The notes beneath the pieces were generated by a model that worked only from the letters and a program-made list of their open reading frames with translations, ran no database searches and was not told the origin of the DNA. This document shows positions 33,681-41,487 of a stretch of 64,000 bases of DNA, one piece after another. Source of the DNA: CAVVEQ01 sp963802095 (GTDB taxonomy: Bacteria > Chloroflexota > Anaerolineae > Anaerolineales > Anaerolineaceae). The position numbers and the translations under genes are program-made. Each line of letters begins with the position of its first letter. Positions within the stretch are counted from its first letter, which is position 1. The stretch lies in NCBI GenBank assembly GCA_963802095.1, contig CAWDHI010000011.1, positions 62,001 through 126,000 on the forward strand. Reading direction: 5' to 3'.

Positions 33681-33750
33681 TTGACAACTTTCGTACATTT
33701 TGATAATATATCGGAAGGCGATATAACGAAAAACGATATAACGAGAGATG
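33681..33750 (+). promoter_or_regulatory. Promoter and repeated operator of the padR unit
   Basis: TTGACA (33681-33686), 17 bases, TAATAT (33704-33709): a near-consensus promoter. Overlapping and following it are TATATCG/CGATATA in inverse orientation and two exact direct copies of CGATATAACGA (33719-33729, 33734-33744). PadR proteins typically bind such ATAT-rich repeats near their own gene. Confidence 0.75.
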
Positions 33751-33754
33751 ATAT

Positions 33755-34102
33755 ATGGTACTTGAAAAGATCATTCAAAAGAACACGCCGCTTACCGAAT
33801 CCACGTTCTATATCCTGATCGCCGTGGCCGAGCCGCTGCACGGTTACGGGATCATGAACCGGGTGAAGGATCTCAGCGGCGGCAGGGTGCAGCTGGGCCC
33901 GGGGACGCTCTATGGTGCGCTCTCGAATCTGCAGCAAATTGGGCTGATCGAAGCCGCGGATGACGGGTCGGGTTCCGAGCGGCGCAAAGCCTACCGGATG
34001 ACCGCGGCAGGGAAAGCTGTGGCGGAATACGAGATCGCCCGGTTGGAAGAAATGGCGCGCAACGGGAGGGACATGTTGAATAATGGAGGGAAGAATGGCT
34101 GA
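33755..34102 (+). CDS. PadR-family transcriptional regulator
   Basis: 115 residues. LTESTFYILIAVAEPLHGYGI and GGRVQLGPGTLYGALSNLQQ are the PadR winged-helix signature, followed by a short C-terminal dimerisation helix (subfamily-2 length). These repress their own operon until a stress signal such as a phenolic compound or antimicrobial appears. Its start overlaps the repeated operator, and its stop overlaps the DUF2812 gene start by eight bases, so both are coupled. Confidence 0.92.
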   Translation: MVLEKIIQKNTPLTESTFYILIAVAEPLHGYGIMNRVKDLSGGRVQLGPGTLYGALSNLQQIGLIEAADDGSGSERRKAYRMTAAGKAVAEYEIARLEEMARNGRDMLNNGGKNG

Positions 34103-34661
34103 AAAGAAATACTTCACCCCGGTGGAAACAAAAACCGTTCACCGGGTGATCTTTGCCTGGGAGGATGAAAAGGAAGAACGTTGGCTGGAGGAAATGTCGG
34201 CTTCTGGATGGCACCTTACGGGGGTTGCGCCGTTTACCTGGTATTTTCAGAAGGGTAAACCTACCCAGTTGGCTTACCGCCTGGATTACAAGCTAACCCT
34301 TGGTAAAGATTACGAAGATTACAAGCAGATCTTTGCGGATTCGGGCTGGGAGCTGGTTTGCGTGATGTCGAACTGGCACTATTACCGCATCCTGCCGGAA
34401 AACGAACAGGTGCCGGAGATCTATAACGATAATCGCTCCAAGGCGGCGAAATACCAACGACTATTGGTGTTGTTTCTTATTCTGTTACCGACGATAATTC
34501 TATTCATACCACCTTCACTAGTGTCAAACCATGCAGACTTCCCCGAACCCTGGAAGTTTATTATCTTTACATTTGGGTTAATAATTAAACTTCTTTTTCT
34601 GTATGGCGTAATCCGGATCTCGCTCCGGGTGATTTCACTTCGAAAATCCCTTCAGGAATAG
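34095..34661 (+). CDS. DUF2812 membrane protein
   Basis: 188 residues from ATG 34095 (GGAGGG upstream), inside the end of padR. Residues ~30-115 form the DUF2812 domain, with EERWLEEMSASGWHLT and the tryptophan-rich LAYRLDYKLT, WELVCVMSNWHYYRI. Two membrane helices follow near the C-terminus. PadR/DUF2812 pairs are a common bacterial arrangement, often linked to envelope stress; the precise action of DUF2812 is unknown. Confidence 0.85.
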   Translation: MAEKKYFTPVETKTVHRVIFAWEDEKEERWLEEMSASGWHLTGVAPFTWYFQKGKPTQLAYRLDYKLTLGKDYEDYKQIFADSGWELVCVMSNWHYYRILPENEQVPEIYNDNRSKAAKYQRLLVLFLILLPTIILFIPPSLVSNHADFPEPWKFIIFTFGLIIKLLFLYGVIRISLRVISLRKSLQE

Positions 34662-34702
34662 AAAAAGCAGCTCTGGAGGTTCTCCAGAGCTGCTTTATTA
34701 TT
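34662..34702. terminator. Bidirectional terminator
   Basis: GCAGCTCTGGAG (34667-34678) pairs perfectly with CTCCAGAGCTGC (34682-34693) around a 3-base loop, with A5 before and TTTATTATT after. It serves both the DUF2812 (+) and SPT-like (-) genes that converge here. Confidence 0.85.
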
Positions 34703-34714
34703 GCACTTTCCTCC

Positions 34715-35896
34715 TCAGGGGATCAATCCCATCTCCCTGCCAACTTTTGCAAAGATCTCCAGTACGCGGTTTAGCTGCGTCTCGGTATGGGTAGCCATGT
34801 AGCTGGTACGGAGCAGCTGCCTTCCTGGCGGTGTGGCTGGAGCGAGAACGGGGTTGACGAACACGCCGGCTTCGAAGAGTTTCTTCCAGGTCATCAAAGT
34901 GCGCTGGTTATCACCAATGATGATCGGGATGATGGGTGTAACGGAATGACCAGTATCGAATCCAAGTTCCTTGAAGCCCTTGTGCATCAGTGCAGCATTC
35001 CGCTGCAGCTTCTCCACTCGTTCGGGTTCCTCACGCATCACATCCAGGGCAGCCAGAGCAGCGGCGGTGGAGGCAGGCGGCATGCTGGCACTGAAGATCA
35101 GCGCGCGGGCATTGTGCTTGATGAAGTGGATGACATCCTCATCTCCGGCGATGAAGCCGCCCAGCGAGGCGAAGGATTTGCTGAAGGTGGACATGATCAG
35201 GTCCACCTCATCCGTCATGCCAAAATGGGCGGCGGTGCCCCGCCCTCCTCCAAGAACCCCCATGGCATGGGCGTCATCCACCATTAAACGTGCTCCATAT
35301 TTTTTACAAATGGGATAAATAGCCGGAAGATCGGCGATATCGCCTTCCATGCTGTAAAGCCCATCAACGATCAACAGCTTGCCGCGATCCTCTGGAATGG
35401 ATGCCATCACCCGTTCGAGGTGCTCGGGATCATTATGCTGGAAGCGTTCGATCGAGCCGTAGGAAAGCCTGGCGCCATCCACGATGCTGGCGTGGTCGCC
35501 CTTATCCATCACCGCCACGTCCATGCGCCCGATGAGCGAACTGACCACACCCAGGTTTGTCTGCATGCCGGTGGAAAAAACGAGGGTCGATTCCTTACCG
35601 ACCCATTCCGCCAGCTCGTGCTCCAGGCGTTCGTGCATCTCGAGCGTGCCGTTGAGGAACCGCGACCCGGTGCAGCTGGTACCGTACTTCTGGATGGCAT
35701 CGATGGCAGCCTGGCGCACCTTGGGGTGGGTGGTTAGTCCGAGGTAATTATTGGAACCGCACATGATCAGGCGGTGACCCTCGATGATCGCCTCGGTGCC
35801 TTCATTCTTTTCCAGTGGAATGAAATACGGATATAAACCGGTAGCCATCACCTCTTTCGCTTCAGTATATGCGCTGCATTTATTGAATATATCCAT
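34715..35896 (-). CDS. Alpha-oxoamine synthase, serine palmitoyltransferase-like
   Basis: 393 residues from ATG 35896 (AAGGA upstream). The start (MDIFNKC) and the motif GSNNYLGLTTHPKV are those of bacterial serine palmitoyltransferase; FSTGMQTNLG, DDAHAMGVLG and STFSKSFASLGG (PLP lysine) are intact. The family condenses an amino acid with an acyl-CoA and loses CO2. Serine palmitoyltransferase starts sphingolipid synthesis; glycine acetyltransferase (Kbl) and BioF are alternatives. I favour SPT-like by the N-terminal signature, but no sphingolipid partner gene is adjacent. Confidence 0.8.
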   Translation of the reverse strand: MDIFNKCSAYTEAKEVMATGLYPYFIPLEKNEGTEAIIEGHRLIMCGSNNYLGLTTHPKVRQAAIDAIQKYGTSCTGSRFLNGTLEMHERLEHELAEWVGKESTLVFSTGMQTNLGVVSSLIGRMDVAVMDKGDHASIVDGARLSYGSIERFQHNDPEHLERVMASIPEDRGKLLIVDGLYSMEGDIADLPAIYPICKKYGARLMVDDAHAMGVLGGGRGTAAHFGMTDEVDLIMSTFSKSFASLGGFIAGDEDVIHFIKHNARALIFSASMPPASTAAALAALDVMREEPERVEKLQRNAALMHKGFKELGFDTGHSVTPIIPIIIGDNQRTLMTWKKLFEAGVFVNPVLAPATPPGRQLLRTSYMATHTETQLNRVLEIFAKVGREMGLIP

Positions 35897-36061
35897 CAAT
35901 CAATCCTTATTAATTTTTTGTTTTGCCGGGAGATGATGCCAAGCGATAAAACTGGTAATGGAAAACCGAACGCCCAATTTATTTTAATCGTTTTCTCGAA
36001 CACCGTTATATAAATATAACCCGGAAAAATCGGGTTGGTTGTGTGGAGCGGGTAACGCTTT

Positions 36062-37495
36062 CTACGCAGAGACCGGGATGGAGAAAGTGATCCTGGTTCC
36101 GGGCACAGATTGCCCTTCGGGTGTTGGCACCGGGCTCAGCGCAGCGACGGTCCCACCATGAGATTCCACCAGCTGCCGGACTATGGCCAGCCCGAGTCCC
36201 GAGCCGCCGCTTCCGCGGGAGCGGGATTTATCCGCACGGTAGAAGCGGTCGAATACATGCGGCAGATCGCGCGGATCGATCCCCGCGCCGGTATCTGTCA
36301 CGGAAAACTCAACCTTCTTACTGGCAGCGGCAAATGACGCGGCCATGGTCACGGTTCCACCCGCGGGTGTATAGCGCAGGGAGTTGGCGATGAGATTGTT
36401 CAAAACCTGTATCAGGCGATCCGCGTCCCCAAGCACCATGGGCAGACTCCCTGGCGGATTCGCGACGAGGTTCACTCCCTGTTGTTGGGCAACTGGCTGC
36501 ATGAGATCCACGGCTTTGAAAATAAGCTCGCCTGTTGCGACGGGCTGCAAATCCAACTCCAGCCTGCCAGCTTCGGCCAGGGAGAGGAGGCGCAGGTCCT
36601 CCACCATGCGATTGAGCAGCGCGGTTTCAGTAACCAGCGAACCGATCTGTTCCTGGTCTACGGGTAAAACGCCATCCTGCATGCCCTCCAGGGTAGCCTG
36701 GATGGCCGCCAAAGGAGTTCGCAGCTCGTGGGCTACATCGGCAGCCAGCTGACGGCGCTGATCCTCAGCACTTGCCAGGTTTTCCGCCATATCGTTGAAG
36801 GATTCTGCCAGGTCGCCCAACTCGTCGCTGGATTTTACTTCCACGCGGGTCTGCAGGTCACCATCCGCGATGCGTCCGGCGGCTTTCTGCATCGCCCTCA
36901 GGGGGGCGGTAATCTGGTTGAAGAGCAGGAAACCCAGAAGCAGGGCGATGGCACCTGCCACCAGCATGGATTTGACCAAGGCGGTGTTTACAGCAGCGAG
37001 AAACTCTCTCGCCACCAGGCTGCCGATGCCCTCGGATACAGCCAGCAATGTTCCTGCGCGGAATCCATTGACCTGGATCGGGATACCTGCGTTTAACTCC
37101 CGGCGGGAAAGGCGGCTTCCCAACCCCTGGGAGTTCGAATCAGCTACGATGGTTCCATCCTGGTCGGCAAGCGTCAGGCGCAGGTTCATTGCTGCGATCA
37201 TCCCGCTTCCCGGCACCATCCTTCCCATTTGCATCATGCCGCCCTGCCCGGATGTGGTCCCAGCCCACTGTTCCAGGGAAAGGAAATCCCCCACCCCCTC
37301 CCAGGAACCTGTAAAGGCGTAATAATCCGAAAGTCTTTCCGCCAGGCGGGTGGCCAGCAGCTGCCCGCTGCGATTGGAAAAGCGCGCAAAGGCATTGCGG
37401 GTGGAATTGACCAGCAGGACTGAGATCACCAGTGAACTGATGATGACCACCAACAGGAATGCGCCCATCAGCTTGTAGATCAGGCTGTTACGCAT
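36062..37495 (-). CDS. Sensor histidine kinase
   Basis: 477 residues from ATG 37495, which overlaps the response-regulator stop by eight bases. Order: N-terminal membrane helix (~10-32), an extracytoplasmic domain of about 130 residues, second helix (~150-170), HAMP (NQITAPLRAMQKAAGRIADG), HisKA with the phospho-His in DVAHELRTPL, and HATPase_c with N-box NLIANSLRYTP and DTGAGIDPRDLPHVFDRF. The sensor domain contains a methionine cluster (GGMMQMGRMVPGSGM), unusual enough to raise a copper or oxidant sensing idea, with no other support. It is coupled to the OmpR-type regulator. Confidence 0.93.
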   Translation of the reverse strand: MRNSLIYKLMGAFLLVVIISSLVISVLLVNSTRNAFARFSNRSGQLLATRLAERLSDYYAFTGSWEGVGDFLSLEQWAGTTSGQGGMMQMGRMVPGSGMIAAMNLRLTLADQDGTIVADSNSQGLGSRLSRRELNAGIPIQVNGFRAGTLLAVSEGIGSLVAREFLAAVNTALVKSMLVAGAIALLLGFLLFNQITAPLRAMQKAAGRIADGDLQTRVEVKSSDELGDLAESFNDMAENLASAEDQRRQLAADVAHELRTPLAAIQATLEGMQDGVLPVDQEQIGSLVTETALLNRMVEDLRLLSLAEAGRLELDLQPVATGELIFKAVDLMQPVAQQQGVNLVANPPGSLPMVLGDADRLIQVLNNLIANSLRYTPAGGTVTMAASFAAASKKVEFSVTDTGAGIDPRDLPHVFDRFYRADKSRSRGSGGSGLGLAIVRQLVESHGGTVAALSPVPTPEGQSVPGTRITFSIPVSA

Positions 37496-38189
37496 CTTCA
37501 ACCGGCTCCAGTTTGTAACCAAGCCCGAAAACCGTCTGGATAAGAACCGGGTGTTTCGGATCCGGCTCCATTTTAATGCGCAGGTTCTTGATATGAGCGT
37601 CAATGGTCCGCTCGTACCCTTCGAACGCGCTTCCCTGTGCCTGTTCCATGATCTGCAGGCGGCTGAAAACCCTGCGAGGCTGCCTGGCCAGCACCACCAG
37701 GATCTCGAACTCGGTGGGGGTCAGATCCACCAGTTTTTCCGCATAATGGACGGAATGTTTTTCCAGGTCAATTGCTAGCCTGCCAACCTGGATCAGGTTC
37801 TCCGTGGCAGCAGTGTTCCCGCTGCGCCGCAGGATCACCTTCACCCTGGCCACCACTTCCCGCGGACTGAAAGGCTTGAGCACGTAATCATCTGCGCCGA
37901 TCTCAAGGCCGATAAGGCGGTCGGTTTCCTCCACGCGTGCGGTGAGCATCAGGATGGGGATCTCGGAGGTCTTGCGTACGATCTTGCATACCTCAAAGCC
38001 GTCCATCCCGGGCAGGTTCAGATCAAGGATCATGAAATCCGGATGCTCCTTCTCGAACACAGCCAGCGCGGAAGGTCCATCTCCGGCGGTGACCACCCGG
38101 AAACCGGCTTTTTCCAGGTATGCCTTGAGCGCCTTAACGATATTGGGCTCATCATCGACGAGCAGGATCTTCTTCGCTGTTTCCGCCAT
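37488..38189 (-). CDS. OmpR/PhoB-type response regulator
   Basis: About 233 residues. The receiver has DDEPN, phospho-acceptor Asp in FMILDLNLPG, LTAR (Thr switch) and the conserved Lys in VLKPF. The C-terminal winged helix carries PTEFEILVVLARQPRRV. Phosphorylation by the adjacent kinase should drive DNA binding. Two ATGs are close (38195, 38189) and a TATAAT lies directly upstream, so the message is probably leaderless from the inner ATG. Confidence 0.92.
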   Translation of the reverse strand: MAETAKKILLVDDEPNIVKALKAYLEKAGFRVVTAGDGPSALAVFEKEHPDFMILDLNLPGMDGFEVCKIVRKTSEIPILMLTARVEETDRLIGLEIGADDYVLKPFSPREVVARVKVILRRSGNTAATENLIQVGRLAIDLEKHSVHYAEKLVDLTPTEFEILVVLARQPRRVFSRLQIMEQAQGSAFEGYERTIDAHIKNLRIKMEPDPKHPVLIQTVFGLGYKLEPVEDA

Positions 38190-38195
38190 GATCAT

Positions 38196-38201
38196 ATTAT
38201 A
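38196..38201 (-). promoter_or_regulatory. TATAAT box abutting the response-regulator start
   Basis: A perfect -10 hexamer (minus strand, 38196-38201) ends one base before ATG 38195 and seven before ATG 38189. RNA start at the usual distance would coincide with the start codon. No Shine-Dalgarno sequence is visible, supporting a leaderless transcript; the -35 region is weak. Confidence 0.5.
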
Positions 38202-38239
38202 TGGTTTTCACGCGGTAATTGGCACCGCAATAACAGGAA

Positions 38240-38272
38240 TGAATAAACAGGGCTGCCGGAAGGCAACCCTGT
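38240..38272 (-). terminator. Terminator after the secreted DUF2680-like gene
   Basis: ACAGGG-TGCC (38247-38256) pairs with GGCA-CCCTGT (38262-38272) with one mismatch. TTTATTC follows on the minus strand. Confidence 0.7.
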
Positions 38273-38296
38273 CTTTGCAGAATATTTATAAAGGGA

Positions 38297-38758
38297 TCAG
38301 GGATTATTCTGTGGTCCGTAATTTCCGCGGAATTCCTGCCAGCGCTGCATCATGCGCATACCGCGGTTTTTCATCCAGTTCGCCTGCTGTTCGGTGATCT
38401 TGCCGTCCTTCACCGCCTGGTCGATCAGCTCGGCACGAGCTTCGCGCATCATTGTTATGAATTCATCGCGGGAGAGGCCTTCGTCGGCAGCAATATCCGC
38501 CATCGATTCGCCATCCTCCAGGCGGGCTTCAAGTTCGCTTTCGGAAATTCCCAGCTTCCCGGCGAAAATGGAAACCATCTCATCGTGCATCCAGCCACGG
38601 TCCTGGTTATACCCGGGTCCCATGTTTCCACATCCGCCATTCCCGGGACCGTACCCTGGAACGGGGGGATTTTCGGATTGCGCGTAGACAGTTCCGACTG
38701 CGCCGAAGAAGATCGCCGCAACGGCAAGGGTCACTATACCAAATTTCAAAATTTTCAT
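38297..38758 (-). CDS. Small secreted protein, DUF2680-like
   Basis: 153 residues from ATG 38758 (TAGGAG upstream). The signal peptide (MKILKFGIVTLAVAAIFF to VYAQ) is followed by a short Gly/Pro-rich segment with two Cys, then a helical domain: KLGISESELEARLEDG, then SMADIAADEGLSRDEFITMM and ELIDQAVKDGKITEQQANWM. Such repeated helix units occur in YckD/DUF2680 secreted proteins of unknown role. It lies upstream of the two-component genes, separated by a terminator, and could be sensed by or regulated through them. Confidence 0.7.
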   Translation of the reverse strand: MKILKFGIVTLAVAAIFFGAVGTVYAQSENPPVPGYGPGNGGCGNMGPGYNQDRGWMHDEMVSIFAGKLGISESELEARLEDGESMADIAADEGLSRDEFITMMREARAELIDQAVKDGKITEQQANWMKNRGMRMMQRWQEFRGNYGPQNNP

Positions 38759-38898
38759 TTTCAACTCCTAATATTTTTCCGGAATATCATCCCGGTTGAT
38801 GATGATGATACTCGGGAGATATGAAGATTTTATGAAGGTCAGGCGAATTTTTGGTGAAAGATATTTGAGAGATCAAAGAGGATGAAAATCATATTGAC

Positions 38899-38927
38899 TT
38901 GACGGGGTTTTGCCATTAATCTATTAT
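38899..38927 (+). promoter_or_regulatory. Promoter of the gdhA leader
   Basis: TTGACG (38899-38904), 17 bases, TATTAT (38922-38927). RNA would begin near 38934, giving a leader of about 145 bases before gdhA. Confidence 0.6.
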
Positions 38928-38933
38928 TATTAG

Positions 38934-39077
38934 AAATCGAAATGGAGGGGCGGATTGAGGATGGAATGCAGCATCATCAAGCCGGACAGCGGGCACAGAA
39001 CCGAGGTGCCCTTTTTTTATTTCCCCTCCCCTCCAATGTTGTAGCATTAATCCACATCTGAAAAAGGAGATTGCGTG
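38934..39077 (+). promoter_or_regulatory. gdhA leader with intrinsic-terminator hairpin
   Basis: GGGCAC (38991-38996) pairs with GTGCCC (39006-39011) and seven T follow (39012-39018), upstream of the gdhA ribosome site. A GGAGGGG near the leader start (38944-38950) could instead pair with CCCCTCC segments (39023-39035). A short reading frame (ATG 38961 to TAG) overlaps the hairpin. Together these suggest transcription attenuation; no known riboswitch was recognised. Confidence 0.45.
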
Positions 39078-40364
39078 ATGGCAGGATCGACCAATGCTTT
39101 CGAAATGGCTCAGGCGCAGTTCGACCATGTTGCCGAGCAACTCAAGCTGGACCAGCAGGTTCGTGAGATCCTGCGCTGGCCGATGCGAGAATATCACTTC
39201 CGCATCCCGGTGCGCATGGACGATGGCAGTATGCGTGTTTTCCAGGGTTTCCGCGTTCAACACAATGATGCGCGCGGTCCCAACAAGGGCGGCATCCGCT
39301 TTCACCCCGCAGAGACGATCGACACGGTGCGGGCGCTGGCCACCTGGATGACCTGGAAGTGCGCGGTGGCAGATATCCCGCTGGGGGGCGGAAAAGGCGG
39401 CGTGATCGTGGACCCCGCCACGCTCTCGGTAGGCGAGAAGGAACGCCTTTGCCGCGGCTGGATGGACGTAATGTGGAAGAACGTTGGTCCACGCACCGAC
39501 GTACCCGCCCCGGATGTGGGCACCACTCCGCAGATGATGGGCTGGATGATGGACGAATATTCCAAGCTCTCCGGCAACTATACCCCGGGCGTGATCACCG
39601 GCAAACCGCTGGGTGGGGGCGGAAGCTTGGGACGCACGGAAGCGACCGGTTTTGGAGTGATCTACCACACCCGCGAGGCGATGAAGTACCTCAAGATGGA
39701 TCCCAAAAAATGCACGGCTGCCATCCAGGGCTTCGGGAACGTTGCGCAATATGCTTCCATCGGCTTCATCGAGATGCTGGGTGGCAAGGTGGTGTGCGTC
39801 TCCTGTTACGACCGTAATGACAAGACCAGTTACACCTACACGAAGATGGATGGGGTTGACCCGCACTTCCTGATGAGCATCACCGACCAGTACGGCACGA
39901 TCGATAAAACCAAGGCCCAGAAGGAAAGCTATGTGATCGAAGACGGTGGCGCATGGTTGAGCAAAGATGTGGATGTGCTCATCCCATCCGCCATTGAGAA
40001 CCAGATCACCTCCGAGAATGTGGAGAAGATCAGCAAGCAGGTGAAGATCGTGGCCGAAGGCGCCAATGGACCGGTGACCATCGAGGCCGACGAAGCATTC
40101 AAGAAGCGCGGCATCTTCGATATCCCCGACTTCCTGTGCAACGCCGGAGGGGTGACCTGCTCCTATTTCGAAGGCGTTCAGAACGATATGAACTTCTACT
40201 GGACCAAAGCCGAGGTGCTGGAAAAACTGGATACCAAGATGACCCAGGCCTTCCATGGCGTACTGGAGATGAGCCTGAAGGAAAAGGTCTACATGCGGGA
40301 TGCAGCCTACATGGTGGCCATTGACCGCGTGGTGAAGGCCATGCAGCTTCGCGGCTGGGTTTAG
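39078..40364 (+). CDS. gdhA: Glutamate dehydrogenase (Glu/Leu/Phe/Val family)
   Basis: 428 residues from ATG 39078 (AAGGAG upstream; a GTG just before is an alternative). Substrate-site KGGIRFHP, catalytic Lys in WKCAVADIPLGGGKGG and the Rossmann motif QGFGNVAQYAS are complete. The enzyme interconverts glutamate and 2-oxoglutarate plus ammonium; the length matches bacterial hexameric GDH with NAD or NADP. A structured leader precedes it and a palindrome follows it, so it is its own unit. Confidence 0.94.
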   Translation: MAGSTNAFEMAQAQFDHVAEQLKLDQQVREILRWPMREYHFRIPVRMDDGSMRVFQGFRVQHNDARGPNKGGIRFHPAETIDTVRALATWMTWKCAVADIPLGGGKGGVIVDPATLSVGEKERLCRGWMDVMWKNVGPRTDVPAPDVGTTPQMMGWMMDEYSKLSGNYTPGVITGKPLGGGGSLGRTEATGFGVIYHTREAMKYLKMDPKKCTAAIQGFGNVAQYASIGFIEMLGGKVVCVSCYDRNDKTSYTYTKMDGVDPHFLMSITDQYGTIDKTKAQKESYVIEDGGAWLSKDVDVLIPSAIENQITSENVEKISKQVKIVAEGANGPVTIEADEAFKKRGIFDIPDFLCNAGGVTCSYFEGVQNDMNFYWTKAEVLEKLDTKMTQAFHGVLEMSLKEKVYMRDAAYMVAIDRVVKAMQLRGWV

Positions 40365-40386
40365 CCGGGCTGTTAAAATCAATATA

Positions 40387-40412
40387 CAGAGACGGGCAAC
40401 AGCCCGTCTCTG
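40387..40412 (+). terminator. Hairpin after gdhA
   Basis: CAGAGACGGGC (40387-40397) and GCCCGTCTCTG (40402-40412) form an 11-bp perfect stem, with an AT-rich tail but no clean T run. Confidence 0.6.
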
Positions 40413-40460
40413 GCATTTATAATGTAGGTTCGATAAACCAAAATACTCGATGGATGATCG

Positions 40461-41006
40461 ATGAATAGAATCCTGCGTTTATTCCCTGCTTTTATGGTCT
40501 TGCTGATCCTGACCGCCTGCGCTAACGCAGAGGATGAATACCGCCTTCAGATTAAGGATGCGCTGGCGGATTATGACGCCTGGAACAAGGAATCGGTTGT
40601 TGCCTTCAACCAGATGCAGGGAGCAAAAACCAATGGAAACCCGGAAGTAACCTACGGGCAATTGATTACCAACACCATCCAGAATCATGTCGCCGGCGAC
40701 CAGCGCCGCGCGGACCTGACCTGGGATCCGGCCGACTTTGAGGTATTCAAGGGGCAAGCACAGATGGTCTACGATGGCGTGCGGCCGTTGCTTTCCGATC
40801 TCCAAAAAATGCCCCCGCCTGAAGCAGTGAAGGATGCCCACCTCGTACTGCAGGAATGCGTGAAGTACGAAATGAATATCGCGGCGACCATTCTAATATT
40901 TTTGAATGACAATAAGTTTGAGCCGGTGAATTATTCCTATAAACCCTGTGAAACGGTGGAAACCGCCTTGTTGGTGCTGAGAAACTACGCGGAATCAAAC
41001 CAATAA
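40461..41006 (+). CDS. Lipoprotein of unknown function
   Basis: 181 residues. MNRILRLFPAFMVLLILTAC is a lipoprotein signal (lipobox LTAC). The rest is helical and soluble with one late Cys pair (LQECVKYEM and SYKPCETVE). No family recognised. The start lacks a clear ribosome site. It lies between gdhA and the SCP2 gene on the same strand. Confidence 0.65.
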   Translation: MNRILRLFPAFMVLLILTACANAEDEYRLQIKDALADYDAWNKESVVAFNQMQGAKTNGNPEVTYGQLITNTIQNHVAGDQRRADLTWDPADFEVFKGQAQMVYDGVRPLLSDLQKMPPPEAVKDAHLVLQECVKYEMNIAATILIFLNDNKFEPVNYSYKPCETVETALLVLRNYAESNQ

Positions 41007-41080
41007 TTCTATATCCAAATTTCAATCATCACTATAATTAAAGAGTTCCATCATCAAATCTCTTTTCAAGGAGAAGGATT

Positions 41081-41479
41081 ATGACCGCGTTGAAATACCT
41101 CAGCCCGGAATGGACCGCGGAAGCCCAACAGCGCCTGCGCAGCCAGTTGGACCCCGAAACAATGAAGCACCTCACCTCTTCCATGCTCACCGTTTACCAT
41201 GCCTGCCCGGACGGGCAGGACCGCGCGCTCTACTACAAGATCGAAGACGGCGTCTTCACGGATATTTCCGTCCGGCAGGAACCATTCCCCGAGGCGGAGT
41301 TCATCATCAGCGGGGATTACGAGACGTTCGCAAGGATCTCACGCGCCGAACTGGGTTCGCGCTCCGCGCTGATGACGGGCAAGCTGCGCCTGACCGGAAA
41401 TATGGTCAAGGCCCTCAGCCTGGCTTCCATTGTGGACCGCTTCAACAAGGTCCTTTCCGAGATCCCCTGCGAGTACTAG
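41081..41479 (+). CDS. SCP2 sterol-binding domain protein
   Basis: 132 residues, essentially one SCP2 domain: YYKIEDGVFTDIS, then EAEFIISGDYETFARI and LMTGKLRLTGNMVKALSLASI. SCP2 domains carry lipids or acyl chains in a hydrophobic tunnel. The start ATG 41081 has AAGGAG. It precedes the M24 peptidase by nine bases, so both are cotranscribed. Confidence 0.85.
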   Translation: MTALKYLSPEWTAEAQQRLRSQLDPETMKHLTSSMLTVYHACPDGQDRALYYKIEDGVFTDISVRQEPFPEAEFIISGDYETFARISRAELGSRSALMTGKLRLTGNMVKALSLASIVDRFNKVLSEIPCEY

Positions 41480-41487
41480 GTGCAGCC

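Noticed and set aside
33212..34117. 301-codon minus-strand frame across the gatB end and padR
   Set aside because: It spans a terminator and a consensus promoter of other genes and lacks any motif.
38916..40382. Long (488-codon) open frame on the minus strand opposite gdhA
   Set aside because: It is a codon-bias shadow of the well-matched gdhA gene, with no ribosome site, no family features and a His/Gly-rich nonsense composition.
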